In this document: piece by piece, positions 16,452 to 25,684 of the stretch
How the letters are laid out: the number at the start of each line of letters is the position of its first letter
How positions within the stretch are numbered: the stretch's first letter is position 1
Assembly: GCA_017859395.1 (NCBI GenBank)
Contig: JAFMNE010000010.1
Span: 1 to 60,084, forward strand
DNA from: Ilumatobacteraceae bacterium
GTDB taxonomy: Bacteria > Actinomycetota > Acidimicrobiia > Acidimicrobiales > Ilumatobacteraceae
Length of the DNA stretch: 60,084 nt
Direction: 5' to 3'
Notes under the pieces: generated by a model
Databases searched by the model: none
The model's input: only the letters and a program-made list of their open reading frames with translations
What the model was told of the DNA's origin: nothing
Program-made: the position numbers and the translations under genes

Positions 16452-18659
16452 CTACTGCGTGGTCGAGATGCGACGGCGCCGCAAGCGCAGACTGTTGCTG
16501 ACCACGAACACGCTCGAGAAGGCCATCGCCGCGCCAGCCACCATCGGCGACAGACGGCCGGTCATCGCGAGCGGTATGGCTCCCACGTTGTAGGCGAACG
16601 CCCAGAACAGGTTCACCCTGATCGTCGAGAGGGTGCGCCGCGACAGATCGATGGCATCAGCCACAGCCAACGGGTCGGAGCGAACGAGGGTGAGATCGCT
16701 TGCGTGTTTGGCGACATCGGTGCCGGTGCCCATCGCGATGCCGAGATCCGCAGCCGCAAGGGCCGCGGCGTCGTTCACCCCATCACCCACCATGGCGACA
16801 CGATGTCCCTCGGCCTGCAGCGCCGTGACCACAGCCAGTTTGTCGTCGGGCATGACGTCGGCGTGAACGGTGGTGATCCCGACCTGTTGCGCAACGGCGT
16901 TGGCCACCTCGGCACGATCACCGGTGAGCAGCACCGTGGACAAGCCCATCGATGCGAGACGCCCCACCGCGGATTTGGCGGTGTCTTTCACAGCGTCGGC
17001 GACCGCGATCAATCCGACGATCTCGTCGTCGACAACGACTTCAGCGAGTGTGGACGCTGGCGCGGCCTCCGCCCAAGAGTCCGCAGCAGACCGCCGAACC
17101 TCGATCCGCCGACCGTCGACTACTCCGCTGACGCCAACACCGGGGTGGTCGACGACGTCTGTGGCGGCCAACTCCGTCGCACCCGTGGCCCGATGCGCAT
17201 CGACCACGGCCCGCGCCACCGGATGCAGGCTGTGTGCCTCAACCGCTGCGGCCCACATCACGACATCGGCGACCGATGGCGACAACGACGAGGGACGCAT
17301 CTCTACGGCCACCACCGTCATCACACCCGTCGTGATCGTGCCGGTCTTGTCGAGAACCACAGTGTCGATTGAACGCGTCGACTCCAATACCTCAGGACCT
17401 TTGATGAGGATGCCCATCTGTGCACCCCGACCCGTCCCCACCAGCAACGCGGTGGGGGTCGCCAAGCCGAGCGCACACGGGCACGCAATGATCAGCACAG
17501 CAACACCGGCGGTGAACGACCGTTCCCACGACCCTGTCACCACTGCCCACACCACCACCGTGACGATGGCGAGCACGATCACCACCGGAACAAATACCGC
17601 CGAGACCTGATCCGCCAGGCGCTGCACCGGCGCCTTCCCCGACTGGGCGTCGGCGACGAGGCGTGCCATCTGAGCGAGACGAGTATCGGCACCCACGCCC
17701 GTGGCGCGTACCCGAAGCACGCCCGTGGTGTTCACCGCTGCTCCAACCACAACGTCACCGCCGCGAACGTCGACCGGCATCGATTCCCCGGTGAGTAACG
17801 ACATGTCCACCGCCGACACGCCATCGATCACTACACCATCGGTGGCCACCTTCTCACCGGGAGCCACGATGAACACATCGTCGACCTCCAACAAGTCGAC
17901 CCCCACGCGTTCGCTGCTGCCATCAGCGCGAATCCGCGTGACCTCGGCTGCACCCAGATCAATCAACGAACGAAGAGCGTCACCGGCACGACGTTTCGCG
18001 CGCGCCTCGAAATACCGGCCGGCGAGAATGAAGGCCACGACCGTGGACGCCACCTCGAGATAGATGTGGTGGCCCTCATCGGCGGTGATGCTGAACGACA
18101 TCGACATCGTCATGCCGATATCGCCCGCCGGCGTGGCCACCAGGGCCCACAGCGACCACGCCCACGCCGCGGACACCCCGACCGACACCAACGTGTCCAT
18201 CGTGGCCTGACGGTGACGTAGGTTTGCCGCCATTGCGCGGTGGAACGGCCACGCAGACCACAACGTGACCGGAGTGGCGAGCACGAGTGCTACCCACTGC
18301 CATCCGTCGAACTGAGTCGATGGCACCATCGACAACACGAGCACCGGTATTCCCCCGATCACCGCCACGACGAGGCGTCGACGCAGGTCGGCAAGCCGAG
18401 CGTCGGCGGCGGCATCGGTGTCGTTACCGGACAGTCGAGCGCCGTATCCGGTGCGCTCGACCGCAGCGATCACCGCGGCGATGTCGATCATCTGCGGGTC
18501 GAAACGAACCCGAGCACGCTCAGTGGCGTAGTTCACCGATGCCGACACACCGTCGGTGCGGTTCAGACGCCGTTCGATGCGCGCCGCACAGGCGGCGCAG
18601 GTCATCCCGGAGATGTCGAGTTCGGCGTCGGTACCCGTCAGAACGGCGTCAGTCGACAT
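16452..18659 (-). CDS. copA: Copper-exporting P1B-type ATPase
   Basis: A 735-residue heavy-metal P-type ATPase. One HMA domain (about 13-75) has GMTCAAC with Cys21 and Cys24. Later motifs are TGES (290-293, actuator), CPC (393-395, membrane metal site), the phosphorylated Asp437 in DKTGT, and a late MVGDGVNDAAAL hinge. CPC with an N-terminal HMA domain points to Cu+ export. It overlaps copZ by 11 bp, so the chaperone and pump are coupled. No CsoR- or CueR-type regulator gene is nearby. Confidence 0.93.
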   Translation of the reverse strand: MSTDAVLTGTDAELDISGMTCAACAARIERRLNRTDGVSASVNYATERARVRFDPQMIDIAAVIAAVERTGYGARLSGNDTDAAADARLADLRRRLVVAVIGGIPVLVLSMVPSTQFDGWQWVALVLATPVTLWSAWPFHRAMAANLRHRQATMDTLVSVGVSAAWAWSLWALVATPAGDIGMTMSMSFSITADEGHHIYLEVASTVVAFILAGRYFEARAKRRAGDALRSLIDLGAAEVTRIRADGSSERVGVDLLEVDDVFIVAPGEKVATDGVVIDGVSAVDMSLLTGESMPVDVRGGDVVVGAAVNTTGVLRVRATGVGADTRLAQMARLVADAQSGKAPVQRLADQVSAVFVPVVIVLAIVTVVVWAVVTGSWERSFTAGVAVLIIACPCALGLATPTALLVGTGRGAQMGILIKGPEVLESTRSIDTVVLDKTGTITTGVMTVVAVEMRPSSLSPSVADVVMWAAAVEAHSLHPVARAVVDAHRATGATELAATDVVDHPGVGVSGVVDGRRIEVRRSAADSWAEAAPASTLAEVVVDDEIVGLIAVADAVKDTAKSAVGRLASMGLSTVLLTGDRAEVANAVAQQVGITTVHADVMPDDKLAVVTALQAEGHRVAMVGDGVNDAAALAAADLGIAMGTGTDVAKHASDLTLVRSDPLAVADAIDLSRRTLSTIRVNLFWAFAYNVGAIPLAMTGRLSPMVAGAAMAFSSVFVVSNSLRLRRRRISTTQ

Positions 18660-18858
18660 CGAAGCCGGCTTCGTCGATCGAGGCCACGATGCGGGCCCGA
18701 TCGAGGCCCGACCCGGCCACCGTCACCATCTTCGTATCGAGGTCGACCTGCACGCTCACCACACCATCGAGAGCGCCGACTTCGGCGGTGACCGCAGCCT
18801 CGCAATGGCCACATGTCATACCGGGAACCGAGAACGTCATGGCATCGGTTGTCGACAT
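18649..18858 (-). CDS. copZ: Copper chaperone CopZ-like HMA protein
   Basis: A 69-residue stand-alone heavy-metal-associated domain with the metal-binding motif GMTCGHC (Cys16, Cys19). It would carry Cu+ to the CopA pump encoded immediately downstream with an 11-bp overlap. The ATG is preceded by TAGGTT at exactly 6 nt, so this small gene probably starts a leaderless transcript of its own, although the hydrolase gene ends only 39 bp upstream. Confidence 0.9.
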   Translation of the reverse strand: MSTTDAMTFSVPGMTCGHCEAAVTAEVGALDGVVSVQVDLDTKMVTVAGSGLDRARIVASIDEAGFDVD

Positions 18859-18864
18859 ACGAAC

Positions 18865-18870
18865 AACCTA
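18865..18870 (-). promoter_or_regulatory. -10 box TAGGTT of copZ-copA, leaderless arrangement
   Basis: Minus-strand TAGGTT is followed by 6 nt and the copZ ATG. It lies in the 39-bp gap after the hydrolase gene, so the copper genes may be transcribed separately. Confidence 0.5.
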
Positions 18871-18897
18871 CCGATCGGATACTCGCACGGCGAGCCC

Positions 18898-19650
18898 TCA
18901 GGCGATGTCGAGACGTTGGCGAAGGAACTCCACCACGCGAGCGACGGCAGCCTCGTCGCGCTGCTCGGTGAGAACCGAGTGATCCGATGACCGCCGGCTG
19001 TCGAGTTCCACGGTCTCCACCGCATCGCCGAGCAGTTCGCTGAGCGTGTCGAATCGCGTGCCCACAGCTCGGTCGTCGCGATAACGCAGCGCGAGCACCC
19101 CACAGCCATCGGCCGCACGACGTGCCACCTGCAGCCGATCATCGGGAGAGAGCCCGAGATCAGCACTACGCGCGGGGCCCACGGGTAACGGCAGCGACGG
19201 CTGCGACAGCACCGGCGCCACCATGGTGTCGTCGACCATCATCGCCAGCGCGAAACCACCGGAGAAACACATGCCGACCGCGCCGATACCCACACCACCG
19301 ATCTCGCGATGCAGTGCCGTGCCGAGCGCACGCAACCATGCCACCACCGGCGAGGTGCGCCCCACCGCCCACGTACTGAACTCACGTGAGATACATATCT
19401 TCGCCAGCGACGCAGCCAATGCACCACGGCTCGGAGCCTGACCGGCACGGCCAACGAGGTCGGGCATCGCCACCGTCATGCCGGCGGCGACGAGTTCGTC
19501 GGCAAACGCGACCACGCGCGGCGTAATTCCGGGCAACTCGTGCACCACGATCACCGCCGGTCCGCTGCCACGGCGGTACCAGTCATGCGTCAGTCCGGCG
19601 GCGGTGAAACTGTCGCGGTCCCAGCCAGCCAGAACGTCACTCATCGTCAT
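18898..19650 (-). CDS. Dienelactone hydrolase family protein
   Basis: A 250-residue alpha/beta hydrolase of the dienelactone hydrolase type. It has a Cys nucleophile in GAVGMCFSGGFAL, an early HELPG block with the conserved Glu, and a late His in SSDHSVL. Dienelactone hydrolases open lactones in aromatic breakdown, but many members have other ester substrates. Its ATG overlaps the stop of the upstream phosphotransferase gene (ATGA), so the two are translationally coupled and may act on the same compound. Confidence 0.85.
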   Translation of the reverse strand: MTMSDVLAGWDRDSFTAAGLTHDWYRRGSGPAVIVVHELPGITPRVVAFADELVAAGMTVAMPDLVGRAGQAPSRGALAASLAKICISREFSTWAVGRTSPVVAWLRALGTALHREIGGVGIGAVGMCFSGGFALAMMVDDTMVAPVLSQPSLPLPVGPARSADLGLSPDDRLQVARRAADGCGVLALRYRDDRAVGTRFDTLSELLGDAVETVELDSRRSSDHSVLTEQRDEAAVARVVEFLRQRLDIA

Positions 19651-20684
19651 GACCCTCGTCGCAGTCGCTCGAGTGCCGACACACTGAGTTCTTCCACCCC
19701 GGTGCGAAAGTGCTCCAGCATCGACGACTCAATGTCATCACCCATGGCGCCATTCACATAGCGGGCGTATACCCCCTCGGAGATCACCGCGAGACGGAAC
19801 GCCGAGAACGCCACGTAGTAGTCGATACGGCTCACATCGCGACCCGTGCGCGCGGCGTAGCGCTCCACCAGGGCGTCGTGACTCGGATAGCCACCTGCAC
19901 CCGTGGGGTCGTTCGGCCGGCTGACCCCATCAGGCCCCGCCCAGTACACACCGAGATATCCGAGATCAGCGAGGGGATCGCCGAGCGTGCACAACTCCCA
20001 GTCGAGCACCGCCGCCACCTGCTCACCCGCAACGTCCACCAAGCAGTTGCCGAAACGGAAATCACCGTGGGCGATGCAGGCATCTTGCTGGGTCGGGATA
20101 CCGGCGGCCAAGGTGCGCGCTACCTCATCGACCACCGGCAACTCACGGGTCTTGGACTTCTCCCACTGAGTGGTCCACCGCCGCAGTTGACGCTCGACGT
20201 AGCCATCGCGGCGCGCCAGGTCACCCAAGCCGACCGCATCGACGTCAACAGCGTGCAGATCGGCCAACACATCGATCAGGTGGTGTGACAGCGACACCCG
20301 GGTGGCAGCCGGAACCGTGGCACCGAGGTCGGGGCTGTCGAGCACTACCCCGTCGACGAACGACATCACGTAGAACGGCGCGCCGTTCACGTCGTCATCG
20401 GAGCACAGGCCGAGTGTGGTGGGCACCGGCACTCCGGTCGACCCCACCGCGGAGATGATGCGGTGCTCACGCGCCATGTCGTGCGCGGTGGCAAGCACAT
20501 GGCCGAGCGGAGGCCGGCGCAACACATACCGGGTGCCATCACCACCGGTGACGCGATAGGTGAGGTTGCTTCGCCCTCCCTCGATCAATACGAAGTCGAA
20601 CGGTGCGGTAGCACCGGGTACGTGGGCGACCAGCCAGTCGCTGACGCGATCGTGATCGATTCCGGGGATGTCGGTCGTCGGCAC
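19647..20684 (-). CDS. Phosphotransferase family protein (ACAD10/11-like kinase domain)
   Basis: A 345-residue protein of the aminoglycoside-phosphotransferase superfamily. It has a GGRSNLTYRV nucleotide strand, the catalytic loop HGDFRFGN and metal-binding LDWEL followed by GDPLADLGYL. This subgroup resembles the N-terminal kinase domain of eukaryotic ACAD10/ACAD11, which phosphorylates 4-hydroxyacyl-CoA during catabolism; the role here is inferred only by family. The GTG start is supported by TAGCGT exactly 6 nt upstream. It heads a coupled pair with the dienelactone hydrolase gene. Confidence 0.87.
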   Translation of the reverse strand: MPTTDIPGIDHDRVSDWLVAHVPGATAPFDFVLIEGGRSNLTYRVTGGDGTRYVLRRPPLGHVLATAHDMAREHRIISAVGSTGVPVPTTLGLCSDDDVNGAPFYVMSFVDGVVLDSPDLGATVPAATRVSLSHHLIDVLADLHAVDVDAVGLGDLARRDGYVERQLRRWTTQWEKSKTRELPVVDEVARTLAAGIPTQQDACIAHGDFRFGNCLVDVAGEQVAAVLDWELCTLGDPLADLGYLGVYWAGPDGVSRPNDPTGAGGYPSHDALVERYAARTGRDVSRIDYYVAFSAFRLAVISEGVYARYVNGAMGDDIESSMLEHFRTGVEELSVSALERLRRGS

Positions 20685-20690
20685 GCTCCG

Positions 20691-20696
20691 ACGCTA
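20691..20696 (-). promoter_or_regulatory. -10 box TAGCGT of the phosphotransferase gene
   Basis: TAGCGT on the minus strand lies 6 nt before the GTG start at 20684. It repeats the leaderless spacing seen at seven other genes and supports the GTG call. Confidence 0.5.
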
Positions 20697-20717
20697 CCCG
20701 CCCGCCGCGCGGTGCTC

Positions 20718-21896
20718 TCAGCCCGGCCGACCGACCGCGACGACCTTCGACCAATTCACATTCGACACCTTCACCACGGTCGATGAGTTTGGTGCGTGCA
20801 CCAACTGACCGTTGCCGAGATAGATGCCAACGTGGCTGATCGGTGAGTAATAGAAGATCAGGTCGCCGGGCTGGGCCGAGGCCACCGGCACCCGCGGCAG
20901 CGCGTTGGCCTGCATACGCGAATTGCGTGGCAGGTACACACCAGCTTGGCCCCACGCCCAATGGGTCAAACCGGAACAATCAAATGACACCCCCGGCAGC
21001 GCTGTGGCATACACGTAGGGCACACCCAACTGGCCGAGTGCGGCCTGTACTGCCACCCCGGCCATCCCCGACGGCGCCGGATAGTTGGCCACGAATTCAG
21101 CCGAGGCCGCATCCTCGGCACTTGCACCCGGGTTGGAGGGACCACTGAGGTCGATCCCGGCCGCGGCCTGTTCGGCCTGCAGACGCTCAAAAGCCTCCTG
21201 GGATCGACGTTCCTCCTCGGCACGAATCAGTTCACCGAGGCGTGCTTCGGCATCGGAACGCGCCCGTTCGTAGGCCGAGGTGCTGGATTCCACCTCGTCG
21301 AGTTGGGCCGACAAGCCGTCGCTGAGCGCGATCGACTCGGCGCGCAAACGGTCGAGTTCGGCCTGTTCAGCCTGCAGGGCGGTGATGGCAGCGCCGAGAT
21401 CATCGCCGGTGCCCGTGCCGATGCTCAGCGCCACCCGCGAGTACTGATCGCGTGACAGATCATCGGTGTAATCAGCCGGATTCGACAGCAGCGGTCCCAA
21501 CACGTCGGTACCCGAACGGGTGAAGGCCCGAACCGCGACGGCGCTGAGATCGCCCTGCAACTCGTCGAGGGCAGCACGGCGCTCGGCGACACGCGCCTCG
21601 GCGATCGCGATATCGCCGGTGAGCATGCGCTGGTCGTCGACGGCCACCGCGTAGTCCTCAGCCAAGATGTCGGCGCGTTCGTGCAGCCGATCGAGTTCGT
21701 CGACGATGCGTTCCACTTCGCGACGCTGATCATCGACGGACTGCGCGGCAGCCTGCTGCGGCAAGATCAACGCCATCACCACGGCCATCGTGGCGAGAAT
21801 CACCCCGCCGAGGCGACGTGAACCCGCGGGCAACGTCAACGCCCGGTCATCGGCGATGCCGACACGGCGATGGGGGGTGGGAGCGATCCGCGACAT
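20718..21896 (-). CDS. Secreted NlpC/P60 peptidoglycan endopeptidase with coiled coil
   Basis: A 392-residue protein with an N-terminal hydrophobic export segment (about 30-50) ending in QAAAQS, a likely signal-peptidase site. A long coiled coil follows (about 55-250), then a C-terminal NlpC/P60 domain with catalytic Cys307 (FDCSGL), His355 (SHVGIY) and third residue His367 (LVHAP). The layout matches RipA/CwlO-type D,L-endopeptidases that cut peptidoglycan stems at division or elongation, with the coiled coil probably autoinhibitory. I chose the ATG at 21896 over a TTG nine codons upstream; TAACGT lies 10 nt before it. Confidence 0.9.
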   Translation of the reverse strand: MSRIAPTPHRRVGIADDRALTLPAGSRRLGGVILATMAVVMALILPQQAAAQSVDDQRREVERIVDELDRLHERADILAEDYAVAVDDQRMLTGDIAIAEARVAERRAALDELQGDLSAVAVRAFTRSGTDVLGPLLSNPADYTDDLSRDQYSRVALSIGTGTGDDLGAAITALQAEQAELDRLRAESIALSDGLSAQLDEVESSTSAYERARSDAEARLGELIRAEEERRSQEAFERLQAEQAAAGIDLSGPSNPGASAEDAASAEFVANYPAPSGMAGVAVQAALGQLGVPYVYATALPGVSFDCSGLTHWAWGQAGVYLPRNSRMQANALPRVPVASAQPGDLIFYYSPISHVGIYLGNGQLVHAPNSSTVVKVSNVNWSKVVAVGRPG

Positions 21897-21962
21897 CGTG
21901 CTCGCCACGTTACCGCTCCACAACGGAGTATTACGAACAGGTGACGACGACGTGCACGGGAA

Positions 21963-22226
21963 TCAGAGCCAACGGATCATGCCGATGAGTGCCGCCGTCG
22001 CATAGAAGAACTGCAGCAACAAGATCCCGCGATGACGGCAGATCCGGGCCCATACCCCGATGGCCACCGACGACACCATCAACAACGCGAAGCCAACGAA
22101 TTCGGCACCGATATTCGCCGCAACCAGCAACGAGTAGACGATGGCCGAGACCACCCCTAACCACTCGAGCGTTCGCGCGCGACGGGTCGCGCCGACCCCT
22201 ACCTGCTCACCCACTGCGGTGCTCAC
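21963..22226 (-). CDS. Small integral membrane protein of unknown function
   Basis: An 87-residue protein with three hydrophobic segments (about 21-38, 43-60, 66-85 from the GTG start) separated by short loops containing RICRHR. The pattern resembles small PnuC- or SemiSWEET-like membrane proteins, but I cannot assign a family. It starts 10 bp after the guaA stop, or with a TTG inside guaA if the longer form at 22250 is used. Cotranscription with guaA is likely. Confidence 0.6.
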   Translation of the reverse strand: MSTAVGEQVGVGATRRARTLEWLGVVSAIVYSLLVAANIGAEFVGFALLMVSSVAIGVWARICRHRGILLLQFFYATAALIGMIRWL

Positions 22227-22236
22227 GGCCAGTCGA

Positions 22237-23817
22237 TCACTCCCACTCAATGGTGCCTGGCGGCTTCGACGTCACGTCGTAGGCCACGCGGTTGATACCC
22301 GGCACCTCATTGATGATGCGCTGCGACATCCGCTCCAACAGGTCGTACGGCAGCCGCGCCCAATCGGCGGTCATCGCGTCATCGCTGGTCACCGCGCGGA
22401 TGATGATCGGATGACCGTAGGTGCGTTCATCACCCATAACCCCCACCGAGCGAATATCGGCTAGCACCGCAAACGACTGCCAGATCTCGCGTTCGAGTCC
22501 CGCGGCCGCGATTTCAGCGCGCACGATGGCATCGGCCTCCTGCAACAGCGCCACCCGCTCGGCGGTCACCTCGCCGATGATCCGCACGCCGAGGCCCGGG
22601 CCGGGGAACGGCTGGCGCCACACCATCTCATCGGGCAGACCCAGCTCGGTGCCAAGGGCGCGTACCTCATCTTTGAACAGGTCGCGCAGCGGCTCGATCA
22701 GTTCGAGGTCCATGTCCTCGGGCAGACCGCCCACATTGTGGTGGCTCTTGATCACCTCGGCGGTGCCGTCGGCTCCACCGCTCTCGATCAGGTCGGGATA
22801 CAAGGTTCCCTGCACCAAGAAGGTGGCCTCGACGAGACCACCGGTGTGCTCTTCGAATACCCGCACGAACTCCTCGCCGATCGCCTTGCGCTTGGCCTCG
22901 GGTTCGGTCACCCCGGCCAGCCGCGACAGGAAACGCTCGCCCGCATCAACATGGATCAACTCGATACCCATGTTGCGACGGAAGGTCTCCACGACCTGTT
23001 CGCTTTCGCCCTTGCGCATCAGACCGGTATCGACATACACACAGGTGAGCTGAGCGCCGATCGCGCGATGCACCAACGCCGCGGCCACGGAGGAGTCGAC
23101 CCCGCCTGACAAGCCACAGATTGCTCGGCCGTCACCGACGCGAGCGCGGATCTCAGCCACCTGCTCGGCAATCACCGACGACATCTCCCAGTCGGGGGTG
23201 ATAGCCGCGAGGTCGTGCAAAAAGGTACGCAGCACATCGGCGCCAAAGGGCGAATGCACCACCTCAGGGTGATACTGCACGCCCCAGATCCGTCGCGACG
23301 GCGATTCGAGAACGGCAACCGGTGCATCGGGGGTAGCTGCCGTTGCCGTGAACCCGTCGGGCACCTCCACGATCGCATCGAAGTGGCTCATCCACACGTC
23401 CTGAGTCCCCGGCGTATCGCCGAGAAGTCCCCCGGTGGTGCTGCGTTCCAACACGGCACGTCCGTACTCGCCATTCATGCCGCGACCCACCCGGCCGCCG
23501 AGCTGCTCGGCGATCAACTGTGCGCCATAACAGATACCCAAGATGGGGATGCCGAGGTCATAGATCGCCGGGTCGAGGGTGGGGGCACCATCGACGTGCA
23601 CGCTCTTCGGGCCACCCGACAGCACGATGGCGGCCGGCGCAGCGGCAGCCACCTCATCGGCGGTGATGCGATGCGGCACGATGCGCGACAGCACCCGATG
23701 TTCACGCACGCGGCGTGCGATCAACTGTGCGTACTGCGCGCCGAAGTCGACGACGAGCGCCTCAGCGTGCTGGACGGTAGTGGGGGTGCCCGTGCTCACG
23801 ACACCGATGGTAGACAT
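22237..23817 (-). CDS. guaA: GMP synthase (glutamine-hydrolysing)
   Basis: A 526-residue two-domain enzyme that converts XMP to GMP. The N-terminal class I glutamine amidotransferase has its Cys nucleophile in ILGICYGAQ and the His/Glu pair in QYHPEV. The ATP-pyrophosphatase domain starts at about 225 with the P-loop GLSGGVDSS, and the C-terminal dimerisation domain ends in [13 protein letters not shown] six codons downstream (23799) is an alternative start, with TACCAT 7 nt before it. The gene is divergent from a small membrane-protein gene only 5 bp away, so their promoters must overlap. Confidence 0.95.
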   Translation of the reverse strand: MSTIGVVSTGTPTTVQHAEALVVDFGAQYAQLIARRVREHRVLSRIVPHRITADEVAAAAPAAIVLSGGPKSVHVDGAPTLDPAIYDLGIPILGICYGAQLIAEQLGGRVGRGMNGEYGRAVLERSTTGGLLGDTPGTQDVWMSHFDAIVEVPDGFTATAATPDAPVAVLESPSRRIWGVQYHPEVVHSPFGADVLRTFLHDLAAITPDWEMSSVIAEQVAEIRARVGDGRAICGLSGGVDSSVAAALVHRAIGAQLTCVYVDTGLMRKGESEQVVETFRRNMGIELIHVDAGERFLSRLAGVTEPEAKRKAIGEEFVRVFEEHTGGLVEATFLVQGTLYPDLIESGGADGTAEVIKSHHNVGGLPEDMDLELIEPLRDLFKDEVRALGTELGLPDEMVWRQPFPGPGLGVRIIGEVTAERVALLQEADAIVRAEIAAAGLEREIWQSFAVLADIRSVGVMGDERTYGHPIIIRAVTSDDAMTADWARLPYDLLERMSQRIINEVPGINRVAYDVTSKPPGTIEWE

Positions 23818-23822
23818 CGGTT

Positions 23823-24203
23823 GTGGTCTTCACTCGCACCGCCCCCCATCAGATCCGTCAGCCCCGCCGGTTCGCCGCCCGACTCCTCGTCGGATTGGCC
23901 GCCCTGATCGCCGCGATGCTCCCCGTTGGTGCCGTGACCGCTCAAGACGACGGCGGGTCCGATACGGACGTCACCACCGTGACCGTGAACGATTTCGTAC
24001 CCACCGACCGCGACCTCAGCGAATGCATCTCGGCGGTTCCCAAGCCCGGATGCGGCTCCGAGGCGCGTGGCGGGTGGCGCCAGACCGCCATATTTGCCCT
24101 AGTGGTTGGTGGACTTGCCTTCATCGGCTGGCGCGTCGTCGCCGGTGCACGCAAGAACCTCGCCGCCAGCAACTCTCCCACCGAGCCCGACAGCACTGCG
24201 TGA
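23823..24203 (+). CDS. Small membrane protein with signal-like N-terminus, unknown
   Basis: A 126-residue protein: a hydrophobic segment at about 20-40 ending in VGAVTAQ, a Thr/Asp-rich external loop with two cysteines ([15 protein letters not shown]), a second membrane segment at about 87-106, and a charged tail. The two Cys could form a disulfide. No family is recognised. The GTG start lies 5 bp from the guaA start on the other strand, with TAGACA 6 nt upstream, a near match to the leaderless box. It overlaps the decarboxylase gene by one base (TGATG). Confidence 0.6.
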   Translation: MVFTRTAPHQIRQPRRFAARLLVGLAALIAAMLPVGAVTAQDDGGSDTDVTTVTVNDFVPTDRDLSECISAVPKPGCGSEARGGWRQTAIFALVVGGLAFIGWRVVAGARKNLAASNSPTEPDSTA

Positions 24204-25621
24204 TGACGCCCGATGAGTTCCGTGCCGCCGGGCACGCCATGGTCGACCGCATTGCGGCCTATCTGGACAGCGTTGGAGAGCAGCGCATCGTTCCCGACAT
24301 TGCCCCCGGCGATGTGTACGCAGCGCTTCCGCCAACCGCACCGACCACCACAACCGACCTCGACACGCTGATGGCCGACATCGACCGGGTGATCATTCCC
24401 AATCTCAGCCACTGGCAACATCCGGGCTGGTTCGCCTACTTCCCCGCGAACACCTCCTACGCCTCCATCCTCGCCGAGCTGCTGAGTGCCGGCCTCGGTG
24501 TGCAGGGCATGAGCTGGGTGACATCCCCGGCGGCCACCGAGGTCGAGACGTTGATGTGCGACTGGATGCTGGACCTCTTGGACCTGCCATGGTCGTTCCG
24601 GTCCGACACCGCCACGGGTGGCGGTGTGATTCAGGGCTCCGCCAGCGAAGCCACCCTGGTCGCCATCCTCGCGGCACGATGGCGCGCAACGCAGGGCACC
24701 GTGAACGACACCGGTGATACCAGCCGGCTCGTGGCCTACCGCACCGCGCAGGCCCACTCCTCAATCGACAAAGGCCTGCGCATCGCGGGCATCGGTGAGC
24801 AGCGCATCCGCACCGTGGCCCACGACGCCGACCTCGCCATGGATCCGGCCGATCTTGCTCGTCAGATGGCGGCCGACGTTGACGCCGGGCTGCAGCCGTT
24901 CTTCGTGTGCAGTACTCACGGCACCACCTCCACTCTCGCGATGGACCCCACGGCGGCCATCGCTGACGCGATCGACACCGTCGACGGCGCGGGGACACAT
25001 CGTGTATGGCTACACGTCGATGCAGCCATGGCCGGCATCGCTGCCCTCGACCCCGATCAACGGTGGGTGAACGACGGCGTTGACCGCGCCGACTCGTATT
25101 GCACGAATCCGCACAAGTGGATGGGGGTCAATTTCGACTGCACGCTGTTCTGGACGGTGGACCGCCACGCCATGCTCGGCGCGCTCAGCATCTTGCCCGC
25201 GTACCTACGCTCAGCCGCCGCCGACAGCGGCGCGATCGACTATCGCGACTGGCAGATCCCTCTCGGGCGACGTTTCCGCGCTCTGAAACTTCTCTTCGTG
25301 CTGCGCCTCGACGGTGTGGAACCCATCATCGAGATGCTCCGACACCACCTGCGCCTTGCCAACGACCTCGCAGCACGCGTGGCGGCTCATCCACGCCTCG
25401 AGATCGCCGCGCCACCTCGGCTGGGACTGGTCTGCCTGAGCCATATCGATGGTGACGCCGCAACCGACGCACTGATCGAGGCGGTGAACGCCAGCGGACG
25501 CCACCTCGTCACCCGTACCGAGGTCGACGGACGGTCGCTTCTGCGGGTGTCAATCGGGGCGCGCACCACCGCAGCGGAACACGTCGATGCCCTGTGGGAT
25601 GACATCCACGCTCACAGCTAA
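24203..25621 (+). CDS. Group II PLP-dependent amino acid decarboxylase (aromatic type)
   Basis: A 472-residue pyridoxal-phosphate decarboxylase. The PLP lysine is Lys305 in NPHKWM, the PLP-ring-pairing Asp273 is in HVDAAM, and His185 in QAHSSIDKG stacks on the cofactor; FVCSTHGTT is also typical. This resembles aromatic-L-amino-acid decarboxylases (Tyr, Trp or DOPA), but substrate choice cannot be decided by eye. The frame is open well upstream; I chose the ATG overlapping the previous stop codon because the family N-terminus begins there. It converges on the Nudix gene. Confidence 0.88.
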   Translation: MTPDEFRAAGHAMVDRIAAYLDSVGEQRIVPDIAPGDVYAALPPTAPTTTTDLDTLMADIDRVIIPNLSHWQHPGWFAYFPANTSYASILAELLSAGLGVQGMSWVTSPAATEVETLMCDWMLDLLDLPWSFRSDTATGGGVIQGSASEATLVAILAARWRATQGTVNDTGDTSRLVAYRTAQAHSSIDKGLRIAGIGEQRIRTVAHDADLAMDPADLARQMAADVDAGLQPFFVCSTHGTTSTLAMDPTAAIADAIDTVDGAGTHRVWLHVDAAMAGIAALDPDQRWVNDGVDRADSYCTNPHKWMGVNFDCTLFWTVDRHAMLGALSILPAYLRSAAADSGAIDYRDWQIPLGRRFRALKLLFVLRLDGVEPIIEMLRHHLRLANDLAARVAAHPRLEIAAPPRLGLVCLSHIDGDAATDALIEAVNASGRHLVTRTEVDGRSLLRVSIGARTTAAEHVDALWDDIHAHS

Positions 25622-25684
25622 CGCCTGCGTGCGCCGCTGAGCACCCCGGCAGTTGCCTGATGGGCCTCGTTCAGTGGGTGTGGT

